A DNA stretch of 62,235 nucleotides from Alphaproteobacteria bacterium (GCA_030065235.1 JASJDC010000014.1:1-62235); one strand, 5' to 3'. Shown: positions 51,864 through 61,849, numbered from the stretch's first letter. Numbers and translations: made by a program. The notes: a model not told the origin generated them from the letters alone.

Positions 51864-51891
51864 GCGCCGCTATGCCTCACTCGGCTTCGAC

Positions 51892-52920
51892 TCAGTTGGT
51901 GGGGTTCAGGCGCAGCCAGTCGCTGCGATCCATGGTCTGAACGTCGCGCTGAATAACGCCCTCGCCGCGCCTAAGGATGGTCACCGGCGCGGTGACGCCC
52001 GCCGGACCCAAGTCGCGCACCTTGCGCAGAAAATCCTCCATGCCGTCCACGCCCGCGCCGTCGACGGCGGCGATCACGTCGCCGCGTTCGATCCCGGCTT
52101 TGGCCGCCGGGCCGTCCTCGGATGCGGACAGCACAACGACATGGCCCTGGACCTCCTGCGTGATGACGCCAAGCCAGGGGGCCAGATCGGCCTCGCGCCG
52201 GCCGCTCTCCAAAAGTTCGCCCAGCACCGGCTTCAAATCGTTGATCGGCACGAACATGTTGCCGGGGGTTCGGCTGTTCGGCCCTGCCGCGTCCGGCACG
52301 ACCAGACTGCCGACGCCGACAAGCCGACCGGCCGCGTCCAGCATCGCCGCGCCGCCGAACATCGGGGCTGGGGGCGAGGAGAAGATCGCCTCTTCCAGCA
52401 GATATTCCCAATAGCCGGCGAAAGACCGGCGCCCGACGATCTGGACGGGCGTTGCTGTCGGTCCCGTCATGCCGCCGCTGAACACGACGGCGTAGGCTTC
52501 GACATCCATATCGTTGGAATCGCCGAACCGGATCGGCGTCACCGCTTCAGGCGGACGCAGCAACCGAACCAGCCCGAAGCCGGATTGATGATCATAGGCG
52601 ACCGCCCGCGCCGGCTCGGCGCGCCCGTCCGCCATCGTGACGGTGATCCCGCTGGCCTCCATCATGATATAGCCGATGGTCAGGATCAGGCCGCTCGAAT
52701 CGATGATCACGCCGCTACCCAGGCGGGTCTGGCCCAGGGTGCGCGCGGTGCGGGCGTCGCCCGGCACCACGGTCTGAACCGTAACGATCGCGGCCCTGGG
52801 ATCGGTTATGGGTTCAGCGTCTTGGGCTTTGGCCGGGAGCGGCGTCGAGGAGAAGACCGCCAGGGCGAGCGACAGGCCGGCAAGGGTCATCGCCGTTCGC
52901 CGATTCGTGGTCAATATCAT
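51892..52920 (-). CDS. DegP/HtrA-like PDZ protein lacking the catalytic triad
   Basis: ATG 52920 follows GAGG by about seven bases and gives a signal peptide (MTLAGLSLALAVFSS). The fold is trypsin-like with one PDZ domain (about 240-330). The usual histidine site (TNNHVV) reads TIGYIMM, the aspartate site (RSDIAL) reads QSGFGL and the serine site (GNSGG) reads APMFGGA, so all three catalytic residues are replaced. It is therefore probably not a protease and may be a chaperone or binding protein. About 342 residues. It converges with the ClC gene, 28 bases apart. Confidence 0.85.
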   Translation of the reverse strand: MILTTNRRTAMTLAGLSLALAVFSSTPLPAKAQDAEPITDPRAAIVTVQTVVPGDARTARTLGQTRLGSGVIIDSSGLILTIGYIMMEASGITVTMADGRAEPARAVAYDHQSGFGLVRLLRPPEAVTPIRFGDSNDMDVEAYAVVFSGGMTGPTATPVQIVGRRSFAGYWEYLLEEAIFSSPPAPMFGGAAMLDAAGRLVGVGSLVVPDAAGPNSRTPGNMFVPINDLKPVLGELLESGRREADLAPWLGVITQEVQGHVVVLSASEDGPAAKAGIERGDVIAAVDGAGVDGMEDFLRKVRDLGPAGVTAPVTILRRGEGVIQRDVQTMDRSDWLRLNPTN

Positions 52921-53073
52921 CGCGTCGCCTCGTCCCGTTGTGTCTCCCCTCATATAAATATACCGCGACAGTAGCCCGGACGGATTACCGCACGCGCCGC
53001 CGGCGCCATTTTGCGGGCGAGACGGTCGCGAGGATTGGCTGCGCCTTCTGCGACTCGCTATACTAGAAGCATC

Positions 53074-55533
53074 ATGTCAGGCGCTTTTTCAGACGATCCG
53101 CTGGCGGCGGACCCGTTCGCTTTGGACGATGTGTCCTACCCGGCCGCGCCCAGCGGGCCGGCGCCCGCCCATGCGCCCAGCGCGGCGATGGCGGCCGCGC
53201 CGCCGCCCTGGCTCGACGGCCTGAACGAGGCGCAGCGCGAGGCGGTGAATACGCTGGACGGGCCTGTGCTGGTACTGGCCGGGGCGGGGACCGGCAAGAC
53301 GCGGGTGCTGACGACCCGGCTCGCCCATCTGATCCATGTCGGTCGGGCGCGGCCCTATCAGATCCTCTGCGTCACGTTCACAAACAAGGCGGCGCGCGAG
53401 ATGCGCGAGCGGGTCTCAGACCTGATCGGCCATGCGACCGAGGGGATGTGGCTTGGCACCTTTCACGCGCTGGCCGCGCGCATCCTCAGGCGGCATGCGG
53501 AGCTGGTTGGGTTGAAATCCAGCTTCACCATTCTCGATACGGACGACCAGATCCGCTTGCTGAAGCAGATCCTTGAGGCCGAGCATATCGACGACAAGCG
53601 CTGGCCGGCGCGCATGCTGATCCATGTGATCCAGCGCTGGAAGGATAAGGGCCTGACGCCGGGCCGGGTGAACGCGTCGGACGCAGGCGAGATTGCCAAC
53701 GGCAAAGCGGTTGATATCTATCGCCAATATCAAGAGCGGCTGACCACGCTGAACGCCTGCGATTTCGGCGATCTGTTGCTGCACAATCTGACGATCTTCA
53801 CCGAGCATGACGATGTCTTGGAGCAGTATCACCGGCTGTTCCGCTACATCCTGGTCGACGAGTATCAGGACACCAACATCGCCCAATATCTCTGGCTGCG
53901 GTTGTTGGCGCGGAAAGAGAAAAATATCTGCTGCGTCGGCGATGACGATCAGTCGATCTATGGCTGGCGCGGGGCTGAGGTCGGCAACATCCTGCGCTTC
54001 GAGAAGGATTTCCCGGGCGCCGCGGTGATCCGGTTGGAGCGCAACTACCGCTCGACCCCCAGCATTCTCGGCGCCGCCAGCGGCCTGATTGCTAAAAATG
54101 AAGGAAGGCTGGGCAAGACGCTCTGGACCGAGGCGGATGCGGGCGAGCCGGTCTTCGTGCGCGGCGTCTGGGACGGCGAGGAAGAGGCGCGGCTGGTCGG
54201 CGAAGAGGTCGAGGCGGCGCAGAGCAAGGGCGTCTCCCTGTCGGAAATGGCGATCCTGGTGCGCGCCGGTTTCCAGACCCGCGAGTTTGAGGAGCGGATG
54301 ATCACACTGGGCGTGCCCTATCGAGTGGTCGGCGGCGCCCGCTTCTACGAGCGGGAAGAAATCCGCGACGCCATCGCCTATTTGCGCGTCATCGCCCAGC
54401 CGGCCGACGATTTGGCGCTGGAGCGAATCATCAACAAGCCGGCGCGCAAGATCGGTAAAACGACGCTTCAGGCCATCCACGACTTTCAGCGCGCGACGGC
54501 GCAGCCGATGTATGTCGCCGCCCGCCGGCTTACCGCGACGGATGATCTGAAGCCTGCCGCCCGCACCGCCTTGGCGAAAATCATGGATGATTTCGAACGC
54601 TGGCGGGCGATGGCCGAGGGCGTGCCGCATATCGAACTCACCGAAACCGTGCTTGAAGAGAGCGGCTATACCGACCTGTGGCGGACCTCGAAGAAGCCCG
54701 AGGCGGCCGGCAAGCTGGAAAACCTCAAGGAACTCTTGGTCGGCATGGAGGATTTCGAGTCGCTCGGCGAATTCCTTGAACATGTCAGCTTGGTCATGGA
54801 GAACGAACAACGGACCGAAGGGCCTCAGATCAGCCTGATGACGCTGCATGCGGCCAAGGGGTTGGAGTTCGATTTGGTTTTCCTGCCGGGCTGGGAGGAA
54901 GGTCTGTTCCCCAGTCAGCGGACCATGGACGAGAACGGACTGGCCGGCCTCGAGGAGGAGCGCCGACTGGCCTATGTCGGGATCACGCGGGCCAAGAAGA
55001 AGGCGCATATCTCCTTCGCCGCGAACCGCCGGATTCATGGCCAATGGTCGAGCGCCATCCCCTCGCGCTTCATCGACGAATTGCCGCAAGATCATGTGGA
55101 GATGCTCAGCGACCGGGGCGTCTATGCGGGGATCGGCGGCGGCGCGGCGGAGGAGCGCGCCGCCTTTTTGTATGGCGGCGGCTATGCGGGCGGATTCGCC
55201 AGCGGAGCTTCAGGCGGGGCCATAGGCGGGGTCTCAGGCGGTGGGCGCTACAATCCGGCCGATATCGACCCGACCGATTATCGCAGCGAGTCCGGCGGCC
55301 CAGGCTGGCGACGCCTGCGACAGCGCGGGCCGGGCAGCGCCGGCCCGTTGGTGATCGACGGCAAGGCGGAAGCAATCGAGGTCTCCGGCCATGATTTCGG
55401 CGAGGGCGAGCGCTGCTTCCACCAGAAGTTCGGACCCGGCACCGTGGTCGGGATTGACGGCGACAATCTGACCATCGAGTTCGACAAGGCCGGGACCAAA
55501 CGCGTCGTCGCCGGCTTTGTCGAGCGCGCCTGA
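53074..55533 (+). CDS. uvrD: UvrD/PcrA-family DNA helicase
   Basis: Superfamily 1 ATP-dependent 3'-5' helicase for repair and replication conflicts. Motif I is LAGAGTGKTRVL, motif II VDEYQDTN, motif III GDDDQSIYGWRGAE, then LMTLHAAKGLEFDLVF and RLAYVGITRAKKKAHISF. ATG 53074 follows AGAAG. An acidic/Pro-rich 40-residue N-terminus precedes the helicase, and a Gly-rich insert lies near 55100-55300. The C-terminus ends in a KOW/Tudor-like segment (GPGTVVGIDGDNLTIEF). About 819 residues. Confidence 0.93.
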   Translation: MSGAFSDDPLAADPFALDDVSYPAAPSGPAPAHAPSAAMAAAPPPWLDGLNEAQREAVNTLDGPVLVLAGAGTGKTRVLTTRLAHLIHVGRARPYQILCVTFTNKAAREMRERVSDLIGHATEGMWLGTFHALAARILRRHAELVGLKSSFTILDTDDQIRLLKQILEAEHIDDKRWPARMLIHVIQRWKDKGLTPGRVNASDAGEIANGKAVDIYRQYQERLTTLNACDFGDLLLHNLTIFTEHDDVLEQYHRLFRYILVDEYQDTNIAQYLWLRLLARKEKNICCVGDDDQSIYGWRGAEVGNILRFEKDFPGAAVIRLERNYRSTPSILGAASGLIAKNEGRLGKTLWTEADAGEPVFVRGVWDGEEEARLVGEEVEAAQSKGVSLSEMAILVRAGFQTREFEERMITLGVPYRVVGGARFYEREEIRDAIAYLRVIAQPADDLALERIINKPARKIGKTTLQAIHDFQRATAQPMYVAARRLTATDDLKPAARTALAKIMDDFERWRAMAEGVPHIELTETVLEESGYTDLWRTSKKPEAAGKLENLKELLVGMEDFESLGEFLEHVSLVMENEQRTEGPQISLMTLHAAKGLEFDLVFLPGWEEGLFPSQRTMDENGLAGLEEERRLAYVGITRAKKKAHISFAANRRIHGQWSSAIPSRFIDELPQDHVEMLSDRGVYAGIGGGAAEERAAFLYGGGYAGGFASGASGGAIGGVSGGGRYNPADIDPTDYRSESGGPGWRRLRQRGPGSAGPLVIDGKAEAIEVSGHDFGEGERCFHQKFGPGTVVGIDGDNLTIEFDKAGTKRVVAGFVERA

Positions 55534-55549
55534 GCGCCAGCGCCGTCCC

Positions 55550-56461
55550 ATGCCCATTCCGGGTCCGCACAAGATCAGCCTGATGGTGCCGAACCCCTCC
55601 GCGGTGGCGACGATGGAGCTGGCCTTGGAGCGGTTCGGCGGGGTGGTAAGCAGTTTCATCCGACCGCTGGAAAACGGCCGCGAGTCTTGGATCATCGAGC
55701 TCTATACCGACGGCGCGCCGCGCTATGACCATGTGAACGAGGCGGTCATCGAGGGCGCGCTCGCCGCCTATATTCCTGCGCCGGACTTCATCTTAGAGCC
55801 GTTGCCGGCGATCGATTGGGTGGCCGAGAATCAGAAAAGTTTCCAACCGATCCGCGCCGGCCGCTTTTATCTGCATCCCTCGCACGATCCCGCGCCCCCG
55901 CCGCCCGGGGCCTGGCCGATCATGCTCGACGCCGGCATGGCCTTCGGCACGGGCGAACATGGCACGACACTGGGCTGTTTGTTGCAGATCGACAGTCTGG
56001 CCCTACGCCGCCGGGCCCCAAAGCGCATTCTCGATCTCGGCTGCGGCACCGGGGTTCTCGCCATGGCCAGCGTGCTGGCTTGGCGCGGCGCGACTGTGTT
56101 GGGGTCTGACATCGATCCGGATGCGGTGGCGGTCGCGCGCGCCAACGCCGGGCGCAACCGGTTGGCGGGCGCCTTGCGGCTCGTTCAGGCCGATGGTCTG
56201 GCGGCGCCGGCGCTGCGGCGCGGCGGACCTTACGATCTGGTGATTGCGAATATGCTGGCCCGCCCCCTGCGGGCCCTGGCGCAGGACATCGCCCGTGTGA
56301 CGGCGAAGGACGGGCGGTTGATCCTGTCCGGTCTGCGCGCCGATCAGCAGACAGGCGTGCTCGCCGCCTATCGCCGCAACGGATTTCGGCTCGAGACCCG
56401 GCATGTGATCGAGGGTTGGGCGACGCTGTGTTTGAGGCGCGGCGGCCGACGCCTACCCTGA
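55550..56461 (+). CDS. prmA: Ribosomal protein L11 methyltransferase PrmA
   Basis: SAM-dependent enzyme that trimethylates ribosomal protein L11. The SAM motif is ILDLGCGTGVLAMAS, preceded by the PrmA signature LDAGMAFGTGEHGTT, with VIANMLARPLRAL as the later NxxP-like motif position. ATG 55550 gives about 303 residues; an upstream TTG (55517) overlaps the helicase end. It follows uvrD closely on the same strand. A hairpin (56470-56495) follows the stop. Confidence 0.9.
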   Translation: MPIPGPHKISLMVPNPSAVATMELALERFGGVVSSFIRPLENGRESWIIELYTDGAPRYDHVNEAVIEGALAAYIPAPDFILEPLPAIDWVAENQKSFQPIRAGRFYLHPSHDPAPPPPGAWPIMLDAGMAFGTGEHGTTLGCLLQIDSLALRRRAPKRILDLGCGTGVLAMASVLAWRGATVLGSDIDPDAVAVARANAGRNRLAGALRLVQADGLAAPALRRGGPYDLVIANMLARPLRALAQDIARVTAKDGRLILSGLRADQQTGVLAAYRRNGFRLETRHVIEGWATLCLRRGGRRLP

Positions 56462-56465
56462 AATG

Positions 56466-56500
56466 CAAAAAGCGAGGACCGTGCGGACCTCGCTTCTTAC
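56466..56500. terminator. Bidirectional terminator between prmA and the DUF1127 gene
   Basis: AAGCGAGG pairs with CCTCGCTT across an imperfect loop region (56470-56495). TTCTTAC follows on the plus strand. On the minus strand, TTTTTGC follows, a stronger tail. It lies between convergent stops (56461 and 56535). Confidence 0.8.
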
Positions 56501-56534
56501 AATTGGTTGCCTTCCCCAGCGGCGTCGCCGCATG

Positions 56535-56759
56535 TCACCGCAGCGTAGAACGCGGCCGTACGCCGGTTTCCGCCCACTCATAGAGATCGGCGCGGCTGAG
56601 GCCGATATCGTCTAGCTGGCGGTCATCCAGGGCGTTCAATTCACGGATGGCGTTTCTGACCGCCCGCTTTTCAAAGGCGCGCGCGATGGCGCGGAACAGG
56701 GTTGCGCCAAGGCCGCCATGGCGGCCGCCAAAGGCGGAGGCGACGGTTACATCGGACAT
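56535..56759 (-). CDS. DUF1127 small protein
   Basis: A 74-residue protein with the family core NAIRELNALDDRQLDDIGLSRADLYEWAE. Family members are linked to phosphate or RNA metabolism in alphaproteobacteria, but the role is not certain. A purine-rich site (GGAGCACCCCCGAA) precedes the ATG by ten bases. The 210-base upstream gap carries its promoter, not assigned. Confidence 0.88.
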   Translation of the reverse strand: MSDVTVASAFGGRHGGLGATLFRAIARAFEKRAVRNAIRELNALDDRQLDDIGLSRADLYEWAETGVRPRSTLR

Positions 56760-56969
56760 TTCGGGGGTGCTCCAAAAACAAAAAAAAGGTTAAACAGGGG
56801 TCCGGGCTCGATCGTGTCGCCGGCTTGTCACCGATCAGTGTCTATCGCGCCCTTGGCTGAGAATATTGCGGTGCGCCCAAACACAAACCAGTGCGCCTTT
56901 TGCAGCTCAGCCTTGCGCATCTTGCATGGCGCGCCCAATAAGTCTCTAAAAAGTGACAAATTGCGGCCA

Positions 56970-57359
56970 TTACCGCGCGGCGATCAGGTCGATCTCCACC
57001 AACGCGCCGACAGCCAGGCCTGTCACGCCGATGCAGGTCCGCGCCGGCAAGCCGCCTTCGGGGAAATAGGATCTGTAGATCGCGTTCATCCGATCGAAAT
57101 CCTGGAAATTCACCAGATAGACCCGGGCGAAGACGACGCGGTCGAAACCGCTGTCCAAGCCATCGAGCACCAGTTTCAGATTGTCCATCACCCGGCGCGT
57201 CTGCGCCTCGATCCCGCCCTCGACGATGTGCGTCGGGTCGTCGGGCGCGGTCGGCATCTGACCGGTGATGAAATGAAAGTCGCCGGCGCTGACGGCGTGA
57301 TGAAAGGGTCCGACGGTCTTTGGACCGTCCGGAACCATGTGGCGTAAGATATCGAGCAT
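56970..57359 (-). CDS. RidA family (YjgF/Rid) protein
   Basis: Small trimeric protein that hydrolyses reactive enamine/imine intermediates. The 129-residue product has GDFHFITGQMPTAPDD and the C-terminal RTCIGVTGLAVGALVEIDLIAAR with the conserved Arg. This subgroup may have a different substrate from RidA proper. It lies on the same strand as the serine hydrolase gene upstream (207-base gap). Confidence 0.88.
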   Translation of the reverse strand: MLDILRHMVPDGPKTVGPFHHAVSAGDFHFITGQMPTAPDDPTHIVEGGIEAQTRRVMDNLKLVLDGLDSGFDRVVFARVYLVNFQDFDRMNAIYRSYFPEGGLPARTCIGVTGLAVGALVEIDLIAAR

Positions 57360-57566
57360 CGGGCTTCTCCTGACGGATGGTGGACGGGGTCAGTCTTGCC
57401 TGGAAGCGTCGCCGCCCCTCACGCTCTTGGCAAGCGCGTCCGACGGCGCGCGGCCGACCGAACCGGCGCGGGTCCTTGTCAGTGATTGGTCATTACGATG
57501 GGATCCGACCGCATGATCGCCGCCGGGCGAACCCCTTCAGGCGCGCAGGCGCGCCCTTAGTTGGGG

Positions 57567-58706
57567 TCACAGGCCGGCATACACCGCCTCTTCAAAGGCG
57601 CGATATGTCCGCATATACGGCTCTTCCACAAAAGGCAGAGACTGGGTCATCAATACGGCGGCGACGTCAGAGGCCGGATCGACCCAATAATGCGTGTTGC
57701 AGACCCCGGCCCAGGATTGCGAACCCGCGCGCCGGCCGCCGGGCACATCCGCCTCAAACCGCACGAAGCCGAAGCTGTGGCTCGTACCCTCGGGCAGCAC
57801 CACATCCGCGGTCAGGGGCGGCGCGGCCGTCACCATGCGGCGGAAGGTCAAGCCGCGCATCTGGTTGGCCAGCATTTGGTCCATCGCCGCCTCCGACAAG
57901 ATCCGGGCGCCGCTCAACTGGCCCTTGTTCAGCACCATGCGCAGGAAGGTCAAATAGTCCGGCGCGGTGCCGTAGAGCGCGTGGCCCATGCCGTAGACTT
58001 CAGGCTTCGGCGGCGGCGCGATATCGAAGGGGCCGAATTGGCCGTCTTCGCCGCGGATGGAGACGTCCGCCAATCGGTCTGTCAGCGCATCTGGTTCAAA
58101 CGCCGTGTCCGACATGCCGAGCGGGTCGAAAATCTCCGCCTGGCAGAAATCCACGATCGAGCGGCCGGAAACCGCCTCAACCGCGAGCCCAAGCCAGTCG
58201 ATGTTCGGGCCATAGCCCCAGCGTGTGCCCGGATCGGTCATCATCGGATTCATCAACCCGTCCTTGGACCCGGACAGGATCGGCGTCGCCCCGGTGACCT
58301 CCAGATACTTGGCCATATCCGGGTTCCAGAACTCATATTCCAGTCCGCTGGTGTGAGTCGCCAGATGCCGGAGCGTCGCGGCGGCCTTCGGCGATCTCAG
58401 CACCGGCGTGTCGCCGTCCCAACCGTCCAGGACCTGAAGGTCATTCCAAGCGGGCAGGATGTCGGCGACTGGCGTCTCCATCGAGATCTCGCCGCGGTCG
58501 ATCAGGATCATCGCCGCGAGCGACCCGATCGCTTTGGTCATTGAAAAGATGCGAAAGACCGTGTCTTCGCCGGCCGCCCGGTCCGCCGCCGCTTGGCCGG
58601 CCGCGCCCGAATAGAAGACGCCATCGGCGCGGCCCGCCATGGCGACCAAAAAGGGTGCGTCGCCGTCGGCGACCGCTTTTGTCAACACGTCGTCCATGCT
58701 CGGCAT
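57567..58706 (-). CDS. Serine hydrolase, beta-lactamase (class C/PBP4-like) family
   Basis: A 379-residue protein of the esterase/beta-lactamase fold. The SxxK motif is SMTK (Ser55, Lys58). YGPN is the likely YxN-equivalent, and the overall order (THTSGLEYEFW, RWGYGPNIDWLG) is that of EstB-type esterases. No signal peptide is seen, so cytoplasmic. It is an esterase or D-amino-acid amidase rather than a drug-resistance enzyme, by context. ATG 58706 follows AGGAGG by about eight bases. Divergent from the aminopeptidase gene by 170 bases. Confidence 0.85.
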   Translation of the reverse strand: MPSMDDVLTKAVADGDAPFLVAMAGRADGVFYSGAAGQAAADRAAGEDTVFRIFSMTKAIGSLAAMILIDRGEISMETPVADILPAWNDLQVLDGWDGDTPVLRSPKAAATLRHLATHTSGLEYEFWNPDMAKYLEVTGATPILSGSKDGLMNPMMTDPGTRWGYGPNIDWLGLAVEAVSGRSIVDFCQAEIFDPLGMSDTAFEPDALTDRLADVSIRGEDGQFGPFDIAPPPKPEVYGMGHALYGTAPDYLTFLRMVLNKGQLSGARILSEAAMDQMLANQMRGLTFRRMVTAAPPLTADVVLPEGTSHSFGFVRFEADVPGGRRAGSQSWAGVCNTHYWVDPASDVAAVLMTQSLPFVEEPYMRTYRAFEEAVYAGL

Positions 58707-58876
58707 CTCGGTTTCCTCCTATGTTATTCCGAAAACAGTGCAGATCAGGCCATCGCGTGTCAATCGAGGCAGGGCGTGTCCGCGCCGCTGGAATTCGGCG
58801 CGCCCGCCGGTTCGTTGTTGCCCGAACCGGCGCGGCTGCTTACCTGTAGTCCACCGTTGCTAGAGGAGCCCGACCC

Positions 58877-60892
58877 ATGACCGCCGCCGAAACCCTGGAA
58901 GCGCTGCGCCGCGCTGGTGTCGCCCTGGATGAGGCGTCTTTCGCCGATCTGATGGCCGGGCTGATCGCCGCGCCGGCGCCGCGCGATGACGGTTGGATCG
59001 ACCTGATCGACCCCGACCTGCCGGACGCGGCGCGGGCGGCCCTGCGCGCCCATCGCGACGCCGTCGCCAAGAGCGTCGATCCGGGCTTCACCGACGGCCC
59101 GGCCCCGCCTGAGCGGCTGGACGCGCTGCGCGATCAGCTGCGTGCACTGGGCCTGGACGGGTTCATCATCGTCCGCACCGACGAGTTTCAAGGCGAGTAT
59201 CTGCCGGTCCGAGCCGACAGGCTGCATTGGCTCAGCGGCTTCTCCGGGTCGGCGGGCGCGGCCGTCGTCGGACTGGACCAAGCGGCGATCTTCATCGACG
59301 GCCGGTATACGCTGCAGGTGAGAGACCAGGTCGATACCGACCGTTTCACGCCGCGCCACCTGATCAGCGAACCGATGGCAGACTATCTGGCCGAAGCGTT
59401 CGAGAACGGCGCTAGGATCGGTTTCGATCCGTGGCTGCACACGCAATCGGGCGGCGCCCGGCTGCAGGCGGCGGCCGAGAAAGCGGGCGTACATCTGGTT
59501 CCGCTCGCTGAGAACCCGATTGACACTGTTTGGGACGATCAACCGGCGCCTCCGATCGCGCCGGTGCGGCCGCATGATCTACGTTATGCCGGGGAAAGCT
59601 CGGCGGACAAGCGGGCGCGGCTAAGCGAGAGCCTGACGGAGCAGGGCGTCGACGCGGCGGTGATCACCGCCAGCGATTCCATCGCCTGGTTGTTGAACGC
59701 GCGCGGCGGCGATGTCGGCCATTGTCCCTTACCGCTGTCTTTTGCGATCCTGCGCCAGGACGGCACGGTGGCCTGGTATATCGACCAGCGCAAACTGGCG
59801 CCCGGCCTACGCGAGCATCTGGGCAACGGCGTTTCGGTCGAGGATTTCGACGCGTTTCTGGATGGTTTGGCGGCCCTTGGCGCGGCCGGTGCGAAGGTCC
59901 TCGCCGACCCGGCCCATACCGCGCGCAAGGTGTTCGACGCGCTGAGCGAGGCCGGCGCCACGATTGTCGAGGGGGACGACCCGTGTCTGCTCCCGAAGGC
60001 GCTGAAAAACCCGGTCGAACTGGACGGGACGCGCGCGGCGCATCGCCGCGACGGCGCGGCGGTCAGCCGCTTCCTCTCCTGGATCGACCGTGAGGCGCCG
60101 AAAGGCGGGGCCACCGAAATCTCCGCCGCCGACCGGCTCGAAGCGTTTCGCTTCCAGGACGACAAGATCACGGACCTCAGTTTCGATACGATTTCCGGCG
60201 CCGGATCCGATGGCGCCATCGTGCATTACCGCGTGACCGAGAAGACCGACCGAGCGCTGCAGCCGGGCGAGCTCTATCTCGTCGATTCCGGTGGTCAGTA
60301 TCTCGATGGCACGACCGACATCACGCGCACTGTCGCCATCGGCGCGCCGAGCGATGAGATGAAGGACCGGTTCACCCGCGTCTTAAAAGGGCATATCGCC
60401 ATCGCTCGCGCGCGTTTCCCGGAGGGCGTCAACGGCGCCCAGATCGACAGTTTCGCGCGCCAGCATCTTTGGGATGTCGGGCTCGATTTCGACCATGGCA
60501 CCGGGCACGGCGTCGGCAGCTATCTGAACGTGCATGAAGGGCCGCAGCGCATCGCCAAAGGCGGGAACCAGGCGCTGCAACCCGGCATGATCCTCTCGAA
60601 TGAACCTGGCTATTACAAGACGGGCGCCTATGGCATCCGCATCGAAAACCTGGTGGTCGTTGTCGCGCTGGAAGGACAGGGCCAAGGCGACAAACGCCTG
60701 TACGGATTCGAGACCATCACTTTCGCGCCCATCGACCTAAATCTGGTCGATGTCAGCCTGCTGACCGAAGACGAACGCGCCTGGCTCAATGACTACCACG
60801 CCGAGACCCGCGCCAAAGTCGCCCCGCAACTGACAGACGAAGAGGACGCCGACGCACGCGCCTGGCTAGAGCAGGCGACGCGGGCGGTTTAG
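58877..60892 (+). CDS. Aminopeptidase P family (Xaa-Pro aminopeptidase)
   Basis: Metallopeptidase that removes N-terminal residues before proline. The long form (671 residues) has two creatinase-like N domains and a C-terminal M24 domain with metal ligands in DSGGQYLDGTTDITR, HGTGHGVGSYLNVHEGP, LSNEPGYYKTGAYGIRIEN and FETITFAP. An N-terminal helical extension of about 80 residues (before FIIVRTDEFQGEYLPV) is more than usual. ATG 58877 follows AGAGGAG by about seven bases. Confidence 0.92.
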   Translation: MTAAETLEALRRAGVALDEASFADLMAGLIAAPAPRDDGWIDLIDPDLPDAARAALRAHRDAVAKSVDPGFTDGPAPPERLDALRDQLRALGLDGFIIVRTDEFQGEYLPVRADRLHWLSGFSGSAGAAVVGLDQAAIFIDGRYTLQVRDQVDTDRFTPRHLISEPMADYLAEAFENGARIGFDPWLHTQSGGARLQAAAEKAGVHLVPLAENPIDTVWDDQPAPPIAPVRPHDLRYAGESSADKRARLSESLTEQGVDAAVITASDSIAWLLNARGGDVGHCPLPLSFAILRQDGTVAWYIDQRKLAPGLREHLGNGVSVEDFDAFLDGLAALGAAGAKVLADPAHTARKVFDALSEAGATIVEGDDPCLLPKALKNPVELDGTRAAHRRDGAAVSRFLSWIDREAPKGGATEISAADRLEAFRFQDDKITDLSFDTISGAGSDGAIVHYRVTEKTDRALQPGELYLVDSGGQYLDGTTDITRTVAIGAPSDEMKDRFTRVLKGHIAIARARFPEGVNGAQIDSFARQHLWDVGLDFDHGTGHGVGSYLNVHEGPQRIAKGGNQALQPGMILSNEPGYYKTGAYGIRIENLVVVVALEGQGQGDKRLYGFETITFAPIDLNLVDVSLLTEDERAWLNDYHAETRAKVAPQLTDEEDADARAWLEQATRAV

Positions 60893-60929
60893 GGCGGCCA
60901 ATCCCGCGCGCCAGCGCCGCAAGGTCGCG

Positions 60930-61841
60930 CTATTGCTTGAATACACCGCGCCCGGTTTCCCGAAGTAAATCATAGGAGGATCGGAGGGTTTGGCTTGTCT
61001 TGATATCCTCTGTCGCAACCAACCAAACCGGCAACGTGTTTATTACAAGTCCGGGGGCGACGCGGATCAGGTCGGGGTCTTGATGAGGCATCCAGTCGTG
61101 CCCGGCTCCAATTCCCAATCCTTCTTTCACCATGGCGTGGCGGCATCGCAAGTCATCGGACCGAAAGACGGCCGGAAGGGATAGATTGTCCAGCCCCGCC
61201 TTCGCCGCCGCGGCTTTCACCATGGTGTCGTCGGTCGGTAGGATGAATTCGTGCTGCGCAAAATCAGCGACGGAGTTGGGCGTGCCGCGGCGTTGGATAT
61301 ATCGGCGCGCGGCGATCAGTCCCACATCAATGCGGCCAATCTTCTGGCGTACCAGGTCGGGTTGCATCGGCTCGGTCAGCCGCAACGCGATATCCGCGTG
61401 CCGTCTTTGAAGGTCCAGAACGGCGTCGGACGGCAGGATGTGGAACTCCGCACGCGGCAACTCGGCGCTGATCTCGGGCAGTATGCGGGGCAAAAGATGC
61501 TCGGTGATCAACGTCGGAGCCGTAACGCGCACGACACGCACGCTCGCGCTATCGCCAAGCCGGACAAAGGCTTGATTGAGCGACGCAACGGATGCTTCGA
61601 CGTCTTCCGCGCGGGCGCGCAGCGCAAGCGCGGCCGGCGTCGCCTCCAGCGATTTGCCCCGCCGACGAAACAAAAGCTCGCCGCAGATCTCTTCCAACTC
61701 GCGGATTTGCCGCCCGATCGTCGGTTGCGTGGCGCCCAATTTCCGGGCGGCCGCGCTCAATGTGCCCTCCTGAGCGACGGCAATGAAGGCGCGGACAAGA
61801 CGCCAATCCAGATCATCCGAACGCTGCCGGTCTCTATTCAT
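60930..61841 (-). CDS. LysR-type transcriptional regulator
   Basis: ATG 61841 gives 303 residues and a normal HTH start (LVRAFIAVAQEGTLSAAARKLGATQPTIGRQI). The 26 residues from the earlier start at 61919 are not LysR-like. The C-terminal domain binds an inducer not read here. It is divergent from the Acg-type nitroreductase gene, the usual target arrangement. A 14-bp palindrome overlaps the ATG. Confidence 0.9.
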   Translation of the reverse strand: MNRDRQRSDDLDWRLVRAFIAVAQEGTLSAAARKLGATQPTIGRQIRELEEICGELLFRRRGKSLEATPAALALRARAEDVEASVASLNQAFVRLGDSASVRVVRVTAPTLITEHLLPRILPEISAELPRAEFHILPSDAVLDLQRRHADIALRLTEPMQPDLVRQKIGRIDVGLIAARRYIQRRGTPNSVADFAQHEFILPTDDTMVKAAAAKAGLDNLSLPAVFRSDDLRCRHAMVKEGLGIGAGHDWMPHQDPDLIRVAPGLVINTLPVWLVATEDIKTSQTLRSSYDLLRETGRGVFKQ

Positions 61842-61849
61842 GCATGAAT
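61836..61849. promoter_or_regulatory. 14-bp palindrome overlapping the LysR start
   Basis: ATTCATGCATGAAT is a perfect palindrome. The 61841 ATG falls in it. It may be a LysR-type autoregulatory site or chance dyad; consensus T-N11-A is met at 61835-61847. Confidence 0.4.

Noticed and set aside
53416-55095. Long open frame antisense to uvrD
   Set aside because: Same reason: shadow of a well-supported helicase.
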